From NCBI GenBank assembly GCA_003216725.1, contig QCIL01000011.1, forward strand, positions 1-45,489: a stretch of 45,489 nt of DNA. The letters are read 5' to 3'. A program made the translations under genes and the position numbers. Below, piece by piece: positions 19,870-29,708 of this stretch; the first letter of the stretch is position 1; every line of letters begins with the position of its first letter. The stretch is from Prochlorococcus sp. AG-402-L18. Its GTDB lineage: Bacteria; Cyanobacteriota; Cyanobacteriia; PCC-6307; Cyanobiaceae. The notes under the pieces are model-generated. The model saw only the letters and a program-made list of their open reading frames with translations. It ran no database searches and was not told the origin of the DNA.

Positions 19870-20196
19870 TTATTTATTATTCATACCTCCGCTATATTCA
19901 CCTTCGGTTAATTCATCAAAAAGTAAATCTAAACCAATTAAAACTCTTTCTCTATCTGAGAGATCACCGATAATTCTTCGCACAGGAGGTGGTAAAATTT
20001 TAGCAAGCGTTGGCGTAGCTAAAATTTTATCTTCTTCTGCAAGTTGTGGTTGTTTAAGAACATCTATTACTTTTAAAGCATAAACACCTTTAAATTCATT
20101 TTCCAAAATTTCCTTTAGGGTATTTAAAGCTCTCATTGAATTAGGAGTATTGCCCGCAACGTAAAGCTTTAAAATATATGTTTTTCTTGCTATCAT
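19870..20196 (-). CDS. kaiB: Circadian clock protein KaiB
   Basis: 108 residues, thioredoxin-like fold-switching partner of KaiC. The sequence follows the family closely: [64 protein letters not shown] and [12 protein letters not shown], with an acidic/glycine-rich tail (TEGEYSGGM). ATG start. The 144-base gap to the divergent rplU gene, where other cyanobacteria carry kaiA near this locus, contains no kaiA-like ORF. Confidence 0.96.
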   Translation of the reverse strand: MIARKTYILKLYVAGNTPNSMRALNTLKEILENEFKGVYALKVIDVLKQPQLAEEDKILATPTLAKILPPPVRRIIGDLSDRERVLIGLDLLFDELTEGEYSGGMNNK

Positions 20197-20292
20197 TTTT
20201 AATCCTCAAATTTTTTACTATTATTTTAAGAAGAAACCTTGACTAATCCCACTATAAAATAAGAAAATAAATAATACTCTATGACTGTTTAA

Positions 20293-20324
20293 CAGGCAAA
20301 ATCAAATTTTAATATTTGAGCCTG
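20293..20324 (+). promoter_or_regulatory. Hairpin in the rplU-rpmA leader
   Basis: Seventeen bases before the rplU ATG, CAGGC (20293-20297) pairs with GCCTG (20320-20324), and adjacent AAA/TTT can extend the stem around a small bulge. The local GC is higher than the surrounding sequence. Ribosomal protein operons are often autoregulated through leader structures, so this may be such an element, but no known leader class is recognised. Structure seen; function inferred. Confidence 0.35.
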
Positions 20325-20340
20325 GGTGCGTCCTTAAATT

Positions 20341-20781
20341 ATGGCTATTTCAAAAAAAACACCAGATACCAAATCAACAAATAATAATTTGTATGCAATT
20401 GCAGAGACTTCAGGTCAACAATTTTGGTTCGAAGTCAATAAATACTATGATATTGATAGGTTAAATGCTAAAGAAAAAGACAAAATAGTACTAGAAAAAA
20501 TATTGCTCATAAAAGATGAAAATAATATTTCCATAGGTAAACCTTATATAAATAATGCGAAAATAGAACTTGAAGTTGTTTCTCACAAAAGGGATAAAAA
20601 AATCTTAGTTTATAAGATGCGTCCAAAAAAAAAGACCCGAAGAAAAATGGGACATAGACAAGAACTAACGAGAGTTATGGTAAAATCAATATCAATTCCT
20701 AAAAACACTCCCAAATCATCTTCGAATACAGAAGCTGTAAAAAAGACTACCAAGTCAAAAGCTGCAAAAACTTCAAACTAA
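20341..20781 (+). CDS. rplU: 50S ribosomal protein L21
   Basis: 146 residues, longer than the usual ~103. The L21 core (about residues 18-115) runs from LYAIAETSGQQFWFEVNKYYDID to the conserved KKKTRRKMGHRQELTRVMV 23S rRNA-binding end. An extra N-terminal leader (AISKKTPDTKSTNN) and a lysine/serine/threonine-rich tail of about 30 residues flank it. ATG start; rpmA follows after 9 bases, the standard L21-L27 pair. Confidence 0.96.
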   Translation: MAISKKTPDTKSTNNNLYAIAETSGQQFWFEVNKYYDIDRLNAKEKDKIVLEKILLIKDENNISIGKPYINNAKIELEVVSHKRDKKILVYKMRPKKKTRRKMGHRQELTRVMVKSISIPKNTPKSSSNTEAVKKTTKSKAAKTSN

Positions 20782-20790
20782 TTAAAACTA

Positions 20791-21051
20791 ATGGCACATA
20801 AAAAAGGTACAGGCTCAACTAGAAATGGGCGAGATTCCAACTCGAAAAGGCTTGGAGTTAAAGCTTATGGAGGACAAAAAGTCACTGCAGGATCTATCAT
20901 TATTCGCCAAAGAGGTACCTCCTTTTTACCAGGAATTAATGTGGGTAGAGGTAAAGATGATACTCTATTTGCTTTAAAAGAAGGTACAGTAAGTTTTGAG
21001 AGTATAAAAAGAAACTTAAGAAACAGAAAAAGAGTTAATATAGTTCTCTAA
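20791..21051 (+). CDS. rpmA: 50S ribosomal protein L27
   Basis: 86 residues, normal length. It begins [20 protein letters not shown], the flexible N-terminal extension that reaches toward the peptidyl-transferase centre, followed by [21 protein letters not shown] and the small beta-barrel. There is no N-terminal cleavage leader of the Firmicutes type. ATG start. The stop overlaps the convergent methyltransferase gene by 4 bases. Confidence 0.97.
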   Translation: MAHKKGTGSTRNGRDSNSKRLGVKAYGGQKVTAGSIIIRQRGTSFLPGINVGRGKDDTLFALKEGTVSFESIKRNLRNRKRVNIVL

Positions 21052-21785
21052 TACTTCTTATAAGATCTTGTAGTTATAAGAATAGGATGAAAAACTTCTA
21101 TATATTTTGATTGAAGAGTCTTAAAAAATTCATCTATAATTTTCTTATCATCAATATGAAAGGGGTATTCGTTGTTTTCTCCTTTATAAAAATACCAATT
21201 AAATAATCCAATAGAATTTTCATCCATTACTTCATAAAAATAATTAAGTTGTGAGGAAGGATTAGATAAATGCTCCAATACATCAAGGCAAATAATAGTA
21301 TCAAATTTTGTTATTTTTGTTTCTTCAATAGTTTTAAAAAAAGAAATTTTTTTTTCTACTCCTAACTTTTTAGCCCTATATTCAACAAAATTTCTATTTG
21401 TTTGATTTATATCCACAAAAAAAACATGTTCAACTTTTGATGACATCGCATTAGCCAAAGCATGAGTCCCAATACCTCCACCAAAATCCAGTACAAAATT
21501 TTTCGAAAATTTCTGCTGAAGCTTTAGTGTATCTGCAATATAAAATTTACTTGAAATATGCCAAGACGATAAATCAGCTAAATGCATATCACCAACAATA
21601 TCTTTATAAAAACTTGAAGCTTCTCTCAAATTTTCTCTAGGATGAAGATTTGCTAAATTTGTTTTTGCGTTTTTAAGAAACTTTTCTAAGTCTTCGCGGC
21701 TTATGGAGAGAAATTCCATTAAGTGTGATTTCAAATCAAACGCATCATCCAAAAATTCTTTTAATATATGTTCATCTTTTTTCAA
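21048..21785 (-). CDS. Class I SAM-dependent methyltransferase
   Basis: 245 residues. The SAM-binding motif is [20 protein letters not shown] (about residues 95-115), followed by motif [15 protein letters not shown] and the post-motif [14 protein letters not shown]. The first 75 residues are a helical leader of unknown role. The substrate cannot be inferred; the type resembles small-molecule or lipid methyltransferases. The start appears to be TTG at 21785. It sits in opposite orientation between rpmA and truB and may be an insertion in an otherwise housekeeping block. Confidence 0.72.
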   Translation of the reverse strand: MKKDEHILKEFLDDAFDLKSHLMEFLSISREDLEKFLKNAKTNLANLHPRENLREASSFYKDIVGDMHLADLSSWHISSKFYIADTLKLQQKFSKNFVLDFGGGIGTHALANAMSSKVEHVFFVDINQTNRNFVEYRAKKLGVEKKISFFKTIEETKITKFDTIICLDVLEHLSNPSSQLNYFYEVMDENSIGLFNWYFYKGENNEYPFHIDDKKIIDEFFKTLQSKYIEVFHPILITTRSYKKY

Positions 21786-21862
21786 TTTTTTATTTATTTA
21801 TACTTCTATTAAAAATAATAAAATAGTAAGAATTAATTTTCAAAATAAATTTAATAAGTAAA

Positions 21863-22777
21863 ATGATATTTAATAATGGTTTCCTCATAATAAATAAAGA
21901 AAAAGGATGCACCTCACATGATTGCGTAAAAAAAATAAGAAAATTATTTGATATCAAAAAAGTTGGTCACACTGGAACCTTGGATCCCCAAGTTACAGGT
22001 ACATTACCAATAGCAATAGGTAGTGCAACAAAATTTATTCAATATTTACCCCAAGGCAAAACTTATATTGGACAAATCCAACTAGGGATAAGCACAACTA
22101 CAGATGATATTCAAGGTGAAATAATAAACAAAAAAGATTGGCCTATTTTAAGTAATAATCAATTAAACAAATATTTAGATAAATTTAGAGGCATTGTCCA
22201 ACAAATTCCGCCAAAAGTATCCAGTGTCCACATAGATGGAGTAAGAGCTTATAAAAGGTTTTTAAATAATGAAGAATTTTTATTACTTCCAAGAGAAGTA
22301 AAAATAGATGAATTGGTTCTTAACCAATGGGACCAAAAGAATGGAATTTTAGAAATAAAAATTTCATGTTCATCAGGAACTTATATAAGGGCAATTGCTA
22401 GAGATTTGGGCAAGCTGTTAGATTCTGAAGGATGCCTACTAAACCTGAAACGAATTTCGGCTTGCGGATTTCATGAAAATAAATCAGTAAAAATTTCAGA
22501 TTTAATTAATTCAAAAGATAATAAAAAAAGTTTTATAATTCCTACAATTTCTGCTCTTGACCATATTCCAACAATTGTTTTAAGTAATGCAGGAGAAATA
22601 AATTTTTGGCGAACGGGTAGAGTAATTAATCTTAAGCATAAGACCGCTAAAAACTCGCGATTTGATCACAAAAAACCTATAAAAATTATTGATACTAAGG
22701 CATGTCTCTTAGGAATTGGTTTTGTAAATGAAAAAAATAATAAATTACATCCAAAATTGGTTCTCAATGCAAAGTAA
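21863..22777 (+). CDS. truB: tRNA pseudouridine-55 synthase TruB
   Basis: 304 residues. It converts U55 in the T-loop of tRNAs to pseudouridine. Motifs: [22 protein letters not shown] at the N terminus, the catalytic aspartate in [20 protein letters not shown], then [17 protein letters not shown] and the [15 protein letters not shown] block. The C-terminal part is a weaker PUA-like region. ATG start at 21863. It converges on the SpoIID-domain gene with only 2 bases between the stops. Confidence 0.95.
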   Translation: MIFNNGFLIINKEKGCTSHDCVKKIRKLFDIKKVGHTGTLDPQVTGTLPIAIGSATKFIQYLPQGKTYIGQIQLGISTTTDDIQGEIINKKDWPILSNNQLNKYLDKFRGIVQQIPPKVSSVHIDGVRAYKRFLNNEEFLLLPREVKIDELVLNQWDQKNGILEIKISCSSGTYIRAIARDLGKLLDSEGCLLNLKRISACGFHENKSVKISDLINSKDNKKSFIIPTISALDHIPTIVLSNAGEINFWRTGRVINLKHKTAKNSRFDHKKPIKIIDTKACLLGIGFVNEKNNKLHPKLVLNAK

Positions 22778-22779
22778 TT

Positions 22780-23970
22780 TCATAAGTGATTTTTATCGAA
22801 AGGTCTTATTTTTACGCCTTTATAAAAATGCCTTAAAATCATCTCAGCTTTTTTACCTTTAGAAGCCATATATTTTGCACCCCATTGACTCATACCAACA
22901 CCATGACCCGAACCTTTTCCTACAACTATTAATTTTTTTTCAAGAGTTAGATTGGGGGTTTTAATATCAGAAATATTTTTTTCTTCAATAAATTTAAAAC
23001 GTACTAATGTGCTTTTGAGATTCATTTTTTTTCTTAAATCTACTCCCGATATTGGAGAAGAACCATACTTTCCAAAAAGTTTTGCGTTTTTTACTCTGCC
23101 AGAATTTGTGATGTTTAAAATTTCAATTTTCTTAATTCCTCCTATCTTGGGAAATAATTTATTTAATTCTTGACTAGAAAAATTTTTTTGCCATATTAGT
23201 TTTGGATTGTTTTTATCAAAATCCTTTACGCTTACTAAATAAGGATATTTGTTCTTCCATACATCTTGACTATTTTCTGTCATACCTCCAGAGCTACTAT
23301 GAAATAAAGCATTAATCAATTTATTTTTATGAATCAAAACTAATGATCTTGTACTTCTTACAGCTCTTATAGTTTTAAAAGTTCGTGATTCTAGACCATT
23401 GTAAACTTGATTCTTCTGAGTAGAGTCAATATCATAAAAATAATTTCCTTTCTGCTTTAACGCATAAGTTCTTGAAGCAATAGCTTGTGCTTTTAATGCC
23501 TCAAAAGGCCATTTAGTAGGCATTTCCGAACCAACTACACTACTTAAATACTTTTCAATACCAAGAATATTTATAACCAATATCTCAGAATCAAGTACTA
23601 TTAGATTCAGCTTACCAGGATATCTTTTCTGTCCCACCCAGATACCTCTTCCATCTATTGAGTTAACCTCAAATTTCTCTTTATTTTTCAGATCATATAT
23701 TTTTTGTTTATTCTTATCAAAAAATAATGTTATTTTGTTATTTACTTTTTTTAAAGTTAAACCTTTAATTTTTTTGTTTGAGAATTTTTGTCCCTTAATA
23801 ATTAGTGGAATTGATTTATCTGATCTAATTCTTAAATTATTATTTCTTGATACAAGAACTCTTATCAAAGGCTCTCTTAAGGCTAGTACAGGAAGATTCT
23901 GTAAAAGACAAAAAGATATGAGTCCAATGAAACAAAATTTATTAGAAATTTTTATAGTTTTTGAGAGCAC
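22780..23970 (-). CDS. SpoIID/LytB-domain protein, exported
   Basis: 396 residues. After a hydrophobic leader (FCFIGLISFCLLQNLPVLAL, signal peptide-like) it carries an SpoIID/LytB domain: NILGIEKYLSSVVGSEMPTKWPFEALKAQAIASRTYAL and, near the end, GSGHGVGMSQWGAKYMASKGK. SpoIID proteins bind or cleave peptidoglycan glycan strands; the conserved glutamate lies in the GSEMP motif. It is probably periplasmic with a cell-wall role, not sporulation. GTG start at 23970. Confidence 0.87.
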   Translation of the reverse strand: MLSKTIKISNKFCFIGLISFCLLQNLPVLALREPLIRVLVSRNNNLRIRSDKSIPLIIKGQKFSNKKIKGLTLKKVNNKITLFFDKNKQKIYDLKNKEKFEVNSIDGRGIWVGQKRYPGKLNLIVLDSEILVINILGIEKYLSSVVGSEMPTKWPFEALKAQAIASRTYALKQKGNYFYDIDSTQKNQVYNGLESRTFKTIRAVRSTRSLVLIHKNKLINALFHSSSGGMTENSQDVWKNKYPYLVSVKDFDKNNPKLIWQKNFSSQELNKLFPKIGGIKKIEILNITNSGRVKNAKLFGKYGSSPISGVDLRKKMNLKSTLVRFKFIEEKNISDIKTPNLTLEKKLIVVGKGSGHGVGMSQWGAKYMASKGKKAEMILRHFYKGVKIRPFDKNHL

Positions 23971-24058
23971 TTTGTTTGAAAAACAAATTTTGTATTTGCC
24001 TAAGTTTGACTAAAAGTCTAAATTTAATCCATATTTAAAAATAAAAATATTTTAATAA

Positions 24059-24997
24059 GTGAACATCACATTCTTAGGAACAAGCTCTGGAGTCCCAACA
24101 TTAACAAGAAATGTATCATCTCTAGCACTTAAATTATCTCAAAGTGCTGAAGTATGGCTTTTTGACTGTGGGGAAGGTACACAGCATCAAATAATGAAGA
24201 GTAACATTAAATCTTCACAAATAAAAAAAATATTTATTACACATATGCATGGAGATCATATATACGGTTTACCTGGCCTTCTAGCGACATTAGGATTATC
24301 AGGAAATAGTAAAGGGATTGAAATTTATGGTCCTTCAGGGTTGAAAAGTTTTGTTGTTTCTTCGCTTAGTACTAGTTTTTGTAAGCTATCGTTTCCTTTG
24401 AGTTTTATAGATGTAGAAAATTTTGCCTCAAACAAAAAAACTTTATTTGAAAATAATGATATTAAAGTAAATTGCGTTGAGCTTAAACATAGAATTCCTG
24501 CTTATGGCTATCGCGTCAGCGAAAAAGATAAGCAAGGAATATTTAATATTAAAAAAGCTGAAAATGAAAAAATACCGCCTGGACCAATATATGCAGAATT
24601 AAAAGCAGGGAAAATAGTTAAATTGGAAGATGGAAGATCTTTTAATGGTAGTGAGTTCTGTGGTCCACCCAAGAAAGGCAAAAGTTTTGTTTACTGTACT
24701 GATACCGTTTTTAGTGAATCCGCGGTTTACCTTTCCAAAAATGCTGATTTATTAGTTCATGAATCTACATTTTCAAAAGAGGATGAGAAAATGGCTCACG
24801 AAAAATTACATTCAACAACAATAATGGCTGCTAGAACCGCTTTGTTATCTAATACAAAAAAATTAATTATTACACATTTAAGTCCAAGGTATACGCAAAA
24901 AAGTGCAATCACACCAAGCGATCTGCTTAAAGAAGCTCAAGAAATTTTTCCTGAGACTTCTCTCGCAAAAGATTTTTTAACCGTCGAAATTAATTAA
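24059..24997 (+). CDS. rnz: Ribonuclease Z
   Basis: 312 residues. A metallo-beta-lactamase-fold tRNA 3'-processing endonuclease, needed because the tRNA in this window does not encode CCA. Motifs: FLGTSSGVPT at the N terminus, zinc-binding THMHGDHIYGLPGLL, then FVYCTDTVFSESA, the HESTF block and LIITHLSPRY. The start is GTG at 24059. Length is typical of the short bacterial enzyme. Confidence 0.95.
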   Translation: MNITFLGTSSGVPTLTRNVSSLALKLSQSAEVWLFDCGEGTQHQIMKSNIKSSQIKKIFITHMHGDHIYGLPGLLATLGLSGNSKGIEIYGPSGLKSFVVSSLSTSFCKLSFPLSFIDVENFASNKKTLFENNDIKVNCVELKHRIPAYGYRVSEKDKQGIFNIKKAENEKIPPGPIYAELKAGKIVKLEDGRSFNGSEFCGPPKKGKSFVYCTDTVFSESAVYLSKNADLLVHESTFSKEDEKMAHEKLHSTTIMAARTALLSNTKKLIITHLSPRYTQKSAITPSDLLKEAQEIFPETSLAKDFLTVEIN

Positions 24998-25086
24998 ACT
25001 GCAACAGTTCGTGAGCAGCAGGTTTGTAAACGGCCAACCCATGAAATAATAGTGATATGGTTTTTTTTAATTTGATGTTGATCGAA

Positions 25087-25635
25087 ATGGTTACTATTTT
25101 TTCGTCACTAAAAAAGTCTTTTAAAACACTTTTTATTTTTCTTCCCTTGATTATTGGTTTAATTTTAAATCCAATATCTGCAAATGCACTTTACCCAAGT
25201 GATCCCTCATCAGTAGATGTACTGAAGGAAGATCTTCATGGTAAAGATCTCCAAAATACTGAATATGTAAAATATGATTTATCTGGACAAGATCTTGGGG
25301 AGGCCAACCTTCAAGGAGCTTATATGAGCGTTACAACTGCTAAAAATGCCAGTTTTAAAGGTGCTAATATGAAAGACCTTATTGCGTATGCAACTCGTTT
25401 TGACAATGCTGACCTTTCAGATGCAAACTTAACCAATGGTGAACTAATGAAAAGCGTCTTTGATGGTGCAATTATAGATGGAACAGATTTTACTGATGCG
25501 AATCTTGATTTATCACAAAGGAAATCTTTATGTGCCAGAGCAACTGGAACTAATTCACAAACTGGGGTTGATACTATTGATAGTCTAGAATGTACTGGTT
25601 TAAAAGGATATATGCCTCCTACCCCAAAAGGATAA
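25087..25635 (+). CDS. Lumenal pentapeptide-repeat protein
   Basis: About 182 residues from the preferred ATG at 25087; an in-frame ATG at 25057 would add ten residues. A hydrophobic leader (TLFIFLPLIIGLILNPI) ends in SANA before LYPSD, a typical cyanobacterial signal cleavage site, suggesting the thylakoid lumen or periplasm. The mature part has A(D/N)LxxA-type pentapeptide repeats (GEANLQGAYM, ADLSDANLTNGELM, GTDFTDANLDLS), which form a right-handed beta-helix. A C-terminal cysteine pair (LCARA, LECTG) is present. Function unknown. Confidence 0.8.
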   Translation: MVTIFSSLKKSFKTLFIFLPLIIGLILNPISANALYPSDPSSVDVLKEDLHGKDLQNTEYVKYDLSGQDLGEANLQGAYMSVTTAKNASFKGANMKDLIAYATRFDNADLSDANLTNGELMKSVFDGAIIDGTDFTDANLDLSQRKSLCARATGTNSQTGVDTIDSLECTGLKGYMPPTPKG

Positions 25636-25643
25636 AAAATATA

Positions 25644-26009
25644 CTAGTTAATTTCTGGCAATACATTACCAGGTTCTCTTGAACCTGGTTTTTTACTGTA
25701 CCACCATTCTTGAATTTCAGAAGAAAATTTCTTAGAAAAGAGTGTTATGACAGTTTCAACGGGTTTTGTTCCAGGTTCAAGTATTTGAACTGAATATGAT
25801 GGACATTTTCTCGATGCCATATCAGCTACAAACCTTGCTCCAATCCTTCTCCAACTTGGCTCTTTGCTTCTCCAAGAAAGTCTTGAGCAAGGCCAAGGTA
25901 ATTCCTCCCTATCGTATAACCTACAACAAGGACCAATTACTCTATAGCTAAATTGACCACCATAACTAGAATATATAGCTCCAGATTTAAAAAAATCAAA
26001 CTTACTCAT
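25644..26009 (-). CDS. Conserved hypothetical protein, basic and aromatic
   Basis: 121 residues with no recognised domain. The sequence is rich in W, R, S and P (for example LPWPCSRLSWRSKEPSW) and has several cysteines (GPCCRL, PWPCS, RKCPS), unusual for the AT-rich neighbourhood and consistent with a real conserved gene. No signal peptide or membrane segment. ATG start at 26009, just beyond the ferredoxin terminator. It converges with the pentapeptide gene (8 bases between stops). Confidence 0.7.
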   Translation of the reverse strand: MSKFDFFKSGAIYSSYGGQFSYRVIGPCCRLYDREELPWPCSRLSWRSKEPSWRRIGARFVADMASRKCPSYSVQILEPGTKPVETVITLFSKKFSSEIQEWWYSKKPGSREPGNVLPEIN

Positions 26010-26015
26010 AAACGC

Positions 26016-26045
26016 AAAAAAAAGCCACCTCTTTAAGAGAGTGGC
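26016..26045 (-). terminator. petF: Rho-independent terminator of the ferredoxin gene
   Basis: On the minus strand a stem formed by GCCAC/GTGGC (26041-26045 with 26024-26028), extended by CTCTT/AAGAG with a one-base bulge, is followed by eight T (26016-26023). It lies 46 bases downstream of the ferredoxin stop and before the next minus-strand gene. It is the clearest intrinsic terminator in the window. Confidence 0.8.
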
Positions 26046-26090
26046 AGATAAAAATAATTTTTACAAGTAAATAAAATTATTTATTTATAA

Positions 26091-26390
26091 TTAATATAAT
26101 TCTTCCTCAGCATGTGTAGTAATTGTAACGTCAGAAGATGGATAAGCTACACATGTAAGAACAAAACCAGCCTCTAATTGATCATCATCTAAAAAACTTT
26201 GATCTGATTGATCAACTGTTCCTGAAGTAATCTTTCCCGCACACGTAGAGCATGCTCCAGCACGACAAGAGTATGGTAGATCAACACCCTGCTCTTCAGC
26301 AGCATCAAGTATGTATTGATCGTCAGGAACTTCAATTGTTGAATTGAGACCTTCACTTTCACTGATTAGTGTAACTTTGTAAGAAGCCAT
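26091..26390 (-). CDS. petF: Plant-type [2Fe-2S] ferredoxin
   Basis: 99 residues. It carries electrons from photosystem I to FNR, nitrite reductase and other enzymes. The cluster cysteines fit the plant-type pattern: [13 protein letters not shown] (C-x4-C-x2-C) and a fourth in FVLTCVAYP. The acidic surface typical of photosynthetic ferredoxin is visible ([19 protein letters not shown] end). ATG start. It has its own terminator and about 130 AT-rich bases upstream, so it is probably monocistronic. Confidence 0.95.
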   Translation of the reverse strand: MASYKVTLISESEGLNSTIEVPDDQYILDAAEEQGVDLPYSCRAGACSTCAGKITSGTVDQSDQSFLDDDQLEAGFVLTCVAYPSSDVTITTHAEEELY

Positions 26391-26518
26391 TTAAATAAAA
26401 AGTTGTTGGTAATTAATACCTATTAACTACATTTTTAACATTGATTAGGTCGATATGTGAGATTTTGAAGTAAAAAATGACACAATAAAATGTATTAATG
26501 AGGATTCATAAGGAAAAC

Positions 26519-27436
26519 TTATGCATTAGTTTGATTGCTGAATTTTTGTGCAGCAATACATACCCAATCCTTTTTAGACGATACGTCAATTATTTTCAAG
26601 TAGTTTTGGTTCAATTTAGTCATTATTTCATCTTTTTGTGAATTCAAAATTCCACTTAAAATAACCTCTCCATTATTTCTTAAACTACTAGTTATAAATG
26701 GAATTATGTCTTTTATGACTTCAGCAAGAATATTGCATAGCACGATATCGAAATTATTAAATGAATTTTCTCTAAATACTTCACTAAATGATCCCAAATA
26801 CGTATCCAGGGTATCTAAACTGCCAAAATTTAAGTGGAAATTTGATTTAGTAGAGTTTATTGCCAGATAATCATTATCCACAGCGCAAATTTCTTTAGCT
26901 CCAAGAAAAGCTGCGGTTACGCTTAAAATACCACTACCACTTCCAATATCTAATACCTTTTTACCTGAAAAAAAAATATTTTCCATTCTTTCTAAACAAA
27001 GATATGTCGAAGGATGGCTACCTGTTCCAAACGCTGCTCCAGGATCTATTTTAATTATTTTCTTATTTATATACTCATTTTTAGTCTTCATCCAACAGGG
27101 CAAAATTACTAAATTATTACCTATCAATTCTGGGCCCCAATACTTTTTCCAACTATTTAACCAATCTTCTTCTTCAATAACAGTCCATTTGAAAAATTTA
27201 TTAAAAGAACATTGTATATTAAATAGTTTGCTAATTTCTAGTTCAAGATTGTTCCTCTTACTTTCATTCCAATTTTCTTTTAACAACCATATAATTACAT
27301 TTCTTTCGTTCTTTGTGTTCAATAAATATTCAAATGAATAAGTATTGATTCCTAAATCATTTAATTTCCAAATTATAATATCTTCTAAATTAGAATCGAT
27401 ACCAAAAATAAGTTTATACCAATTTTTAAGATTCAT
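26519..27436 (-). CDS. prmA: Ribosomal protein L11 methyltransferase
   Basis: 305 residues. It methylates lysines and the N terminus of ribosomal protein L11. The C-terminal SAM domain has the PrmA-specific [21 protein letters not shown] followed by [20 protein letters not shown] and [14 protein letters not shown]. The N-terminal half is the divergent L11-recognition domain ([14 protein letters not shown]). ATG start; 19 bases after the serA stop, probably the same transcript. Confidence 0.94.
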   Translation of the reverse strand: MNLKNWYKLIFGIDSNLEDIIIWKLNDLGINTYSFEYLLNTKNERNVIIWLLKENWNESKRNNLELEISKLFNIQCSFNKFFKWTVIEEEDWLNSWKKYWGPELIGNNLVILPCWMKTKNEYINKKIIKIDPGAAFGTGSHPSTYLCLERMENIFFSGKKVLDIGSGSGILSVTAAFLGAKEICAVDNDYLAINSTKSNFHLNFGSLDTLDTYLGSFSEVFRENSFNNFDIVLCNILAEVIKDIIPFITSSLRNNGEVILSGILNSQKDEIMTKLNQNYLKIIDVSSKKDWVCIAAQKFSNQTNA

Positions 27437-27455
27437 AAACTTAGTAAGACTCTAT

Positions 27456-29042
27456 TCATAAAGTAACTGGATTAGCATTTGTAATTCCTTCAACTTTAAG
27501 AATTGACTTAAGTAAATCATTGGGGATCGGATCATCAATACTCAGAACCATAACAGCCTCTCCTCGAACAATTTTGCGACCAACTTGCATAGAGGCAATA
27601 TTTACATTGTGGCCACCCAACAGAGAACCTAACTTACCAATAATACCTGGCATATCTCTATGTCTCGTTAACAACATATATCTACTAGGAGATACATTAA
27701 CTGGATATTGATCAATACTAATAATTCTTAGTTCTCCATCTGCAAAAATACTTCCTGCTACACTATGCTCACCATTATCACCAAAAGTAGTTAAATGAAG
27801 TGATCCACTAGCAAATTCAGGTCTCGCCTCATCTTTATTTTCGACTACCGAAATACCTCTTGAATCTGCTTCTACAGAAGCATTCACATAATTAATCCTA
27901 TCTCCCAAAGCTTTACTTAGAAGGCCTTTTAGACTAGCTATTATTAATGGCTGAGAAGGATGTTGAACAAATTCACCTTGAAGCTTTACTTCTAGTTTTT
28001 GAATTTGCCCACCTGAAAGCTGGCTTATAAGCAGACCCATTGTTTCAGCCAACTGCAAATGAGGTTTTAGACTATCCATAATATCAGGGCTCAAACCTGG
28101 AATATTTACTGCAGTTCTAGCAGATAAACCAAGCAAGACATCTCTTATTTGTTCTGCAACATCAACAGCTACATTTTCTTGTGCTTCCCGTGTAGATGCC
28201 CCTAAATGTGGGGTAAGTATAAGATTCTTTTCAACCTTCAAAAGTGGTGAATTAGATTCCAAAGGTTCTTTAGAAAAGACATCTATTGCAGCACCTGCAA
28301 TCAATGATTGATTTAAAGCTTGTGCTAATGCCTCTTCATCAATTAAGCCTCCTCGAGCACAATTAATCAATTTTGCGCTACTTTTCATACTTTTAAGTAC
28401 GTCAATATTTACTAAATTCTCTGTCTCTGGTGTGCGAGGCAAATGCAAAGTTACATAATCAGATTGTTTGAATAAATCCTCTAGTTCAGATAGTTTAACT
28501 TGTATTTGTTGAGCCCTTTCACTTGATACAAAGGGATCATATCCGTAAACTTCCATTCCTAATGAATTAGCAACTTTAGCTACATGAGCACCAATTTTCC
28601 CTAAACCTACTACACCTAATTTTTTCTTATAAAGCTCATTACCAACAAATTTCTTTCTTTCCCATTTACCTGACAAAGTACTAATATTAGCAATTGGAAT
28701 ATGTCTAGATAAAGCCAACATCATAGCTATAGTATGTTCAGCAGCAGCTATTGTGTTGCCCCCTGGAGAATTAACAACAAGAACTCCTTTTTGCGTAGCA
28801 GCCTTAACATCCACATTATCAACGCCAACTCCTGCTCTTCCAATAATTCTCAGTTTACTTGAAGAGTTAATAATTTCTTCGGTCACTTGAGTACCAGAGC
28901 GAATCATTAAAGCATCATAATCTTTAATAATGGAAGCTAGCTCAGAGTCTGAGATTCCTATCTTCTGATCAACCTGAGCAACTTGTGAAAGAATATCGAT
29001 TCCTGTTTGATCAATTGGATCTGTAATGAGAACTTTTGTCAT
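27456..29042 (-). CDS. serA: D-3-phosphoglycerate dehydrogenase
   Basis: 528 residues, the long form of SerA that starts serine synthesis by oxidising 3-phosphoglycerate. Motifs: GRAGVGVDNVDVKAATQKG, the AAAEHTIAMMLALSR block, NAD-binding GVVGLGKIGAHVAKVANSLG, INCARGGLIDEEALAQAL and the catalytic-histidine TPHLGASTREAQENVA. The C terminus has an intervening ASB-type domain and an ACT regulatory domain (MLLTRHRDMPGIIGKLGSLL). ATG start. Confidence 0.97.
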   Translation of the reverse strand: MTKVLITDPIDQTGIDILSQVAQVDQKIGISDSELASIIKDYDALMIRSGTQVTEEIINSSSKLRIIGRAGVGVDNVDVKAATQKGVLVVNSPGGNTIAAAEHTIAMMLALSRHIPIANISTLSGKWERKKFVGNELYKKKLGVVGLGKIGAHVAKVANSLGMEVYGYDPFVSSERAQQIQVKLSELEDLFKQSDYVTLHLPRTPETENLVNIDVLKSMKSSAKLINCARGGLIDEEALAQALNQSLIAGAAIDVFSKEPLESNSPLLKVEKNLILTPHLGASTREAQENVAVDVAEQIRDVLLGLSARTAVNIPGLSPDIMDSLKPHLQLAETMGLLISQLSGGQIQKLEVKLQGEFVQHPSQPLIIASLKGLLSKALGDRINYVNASVEADSRGISVVENKDEARPEFASGSLHLTTFGDNGEHSVAGSIFADGELRIISIDQYPVNVSPSRYMLLTRHRDMPGIIGKLGSLLGGHNVNIASMQVGRKIVRGEAVMVLSIDDPIPNDLLKSILKVEGITNANPVTL

Positions 29043-29141
29043 TTAAGATTGGTTCTTTAATCTTTTACTTTAACTTAATCTATAGTGTATGTATCTTATT
29101 TTATTAATTTGAATAACACACAAACATTTGAGGATTGAAAT

Positions 29142-29708
29142 TTGACTAAAAGTATTGTGATATTTGAAGACATTGATAAATGTATCCAACTATTTGAAGT
29201 TTTCAACGAAAAATCAGTAATGCTGTCTGAAGCTATTTTGATCCCACCAAAAAGTGAGGAAATATCATCAGATGAAACAAAATTGCTAAATGAGAAAGCA
29301 AATATCTTATTCAAATCTCAAAAATTTGAAGATATAAGAATTTTAAATCCAAAACTTGATAGAAAGATTAGACAAAAAGAAATGAGTAGATGGCTAATGC
29401 CATTTGGTTTTATAGCTGGAATAGCTTTTTCTAATATGACAAATTTATCTACTTTCAGTTTTCTTGGTTTGAATAACATCGGTGAATCCCTCATTGGAGG
29501 ACTTTTAGGAATGGGTTCAGGCTATTTAGGTAGTGTTGTTTCTTCTGCGAGTATAAACATTAATAGAAATAAAGAGTTGAGACCAATTATTAATTTTAAT
29601 AAAGAGGGTAAATGGCTTGTTCTGCTTGAAAATCAAATTGGAGCTGAATTACCTTGGGCTTTGATAAAAGAATCAGAAGCAAAAGATATAATTTTTTTAG
29701 AAGGATAA
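29142..29708 (+). CDS. Conserved hypothetical protein with glycine-rich membrane segment
   Basis: 188 residues, unrecognised. A soluble N-terminal part of about 85 residues is followed by a hydrophobic, glycine-rich region (FGFIAGIAFSNM and GESLIGGLLGMGSGYLGSVVSSAS) that looks like two short membrane helices with glycine zippers, then a soluble tail. The apparent start is TTG at 29142. It abuts the S4-domain gene with no gap (stop TAA then ATG), so the two are translationally linked. Membrane association is inferred; function unknown. Confidence 0.65.
   Translation: MTKSIVIFEDIDKCIQLFEVFNEKSVMLSEAILIPPKSEEISSDETKLLNEKANILFKSQKFEDIRILNPKLDRKIRQKEMSRWLMPFGFIAGIAFSNMTNLSTFSFLGLNNIGESLIGGLLGMGSGYLGSVVSSASININRNKELRPIINFNKEGKWLVLLENQIGAELPWALIKESEAKDIIFLEG

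Noticed and set aside
20197..20340. A possible kaiA remnant between kaiB and rplU
   Set aside because: No frame in this 144-base gap reads like KaiA; it holds only AT-rich sequence and the rplU leader hairpin.
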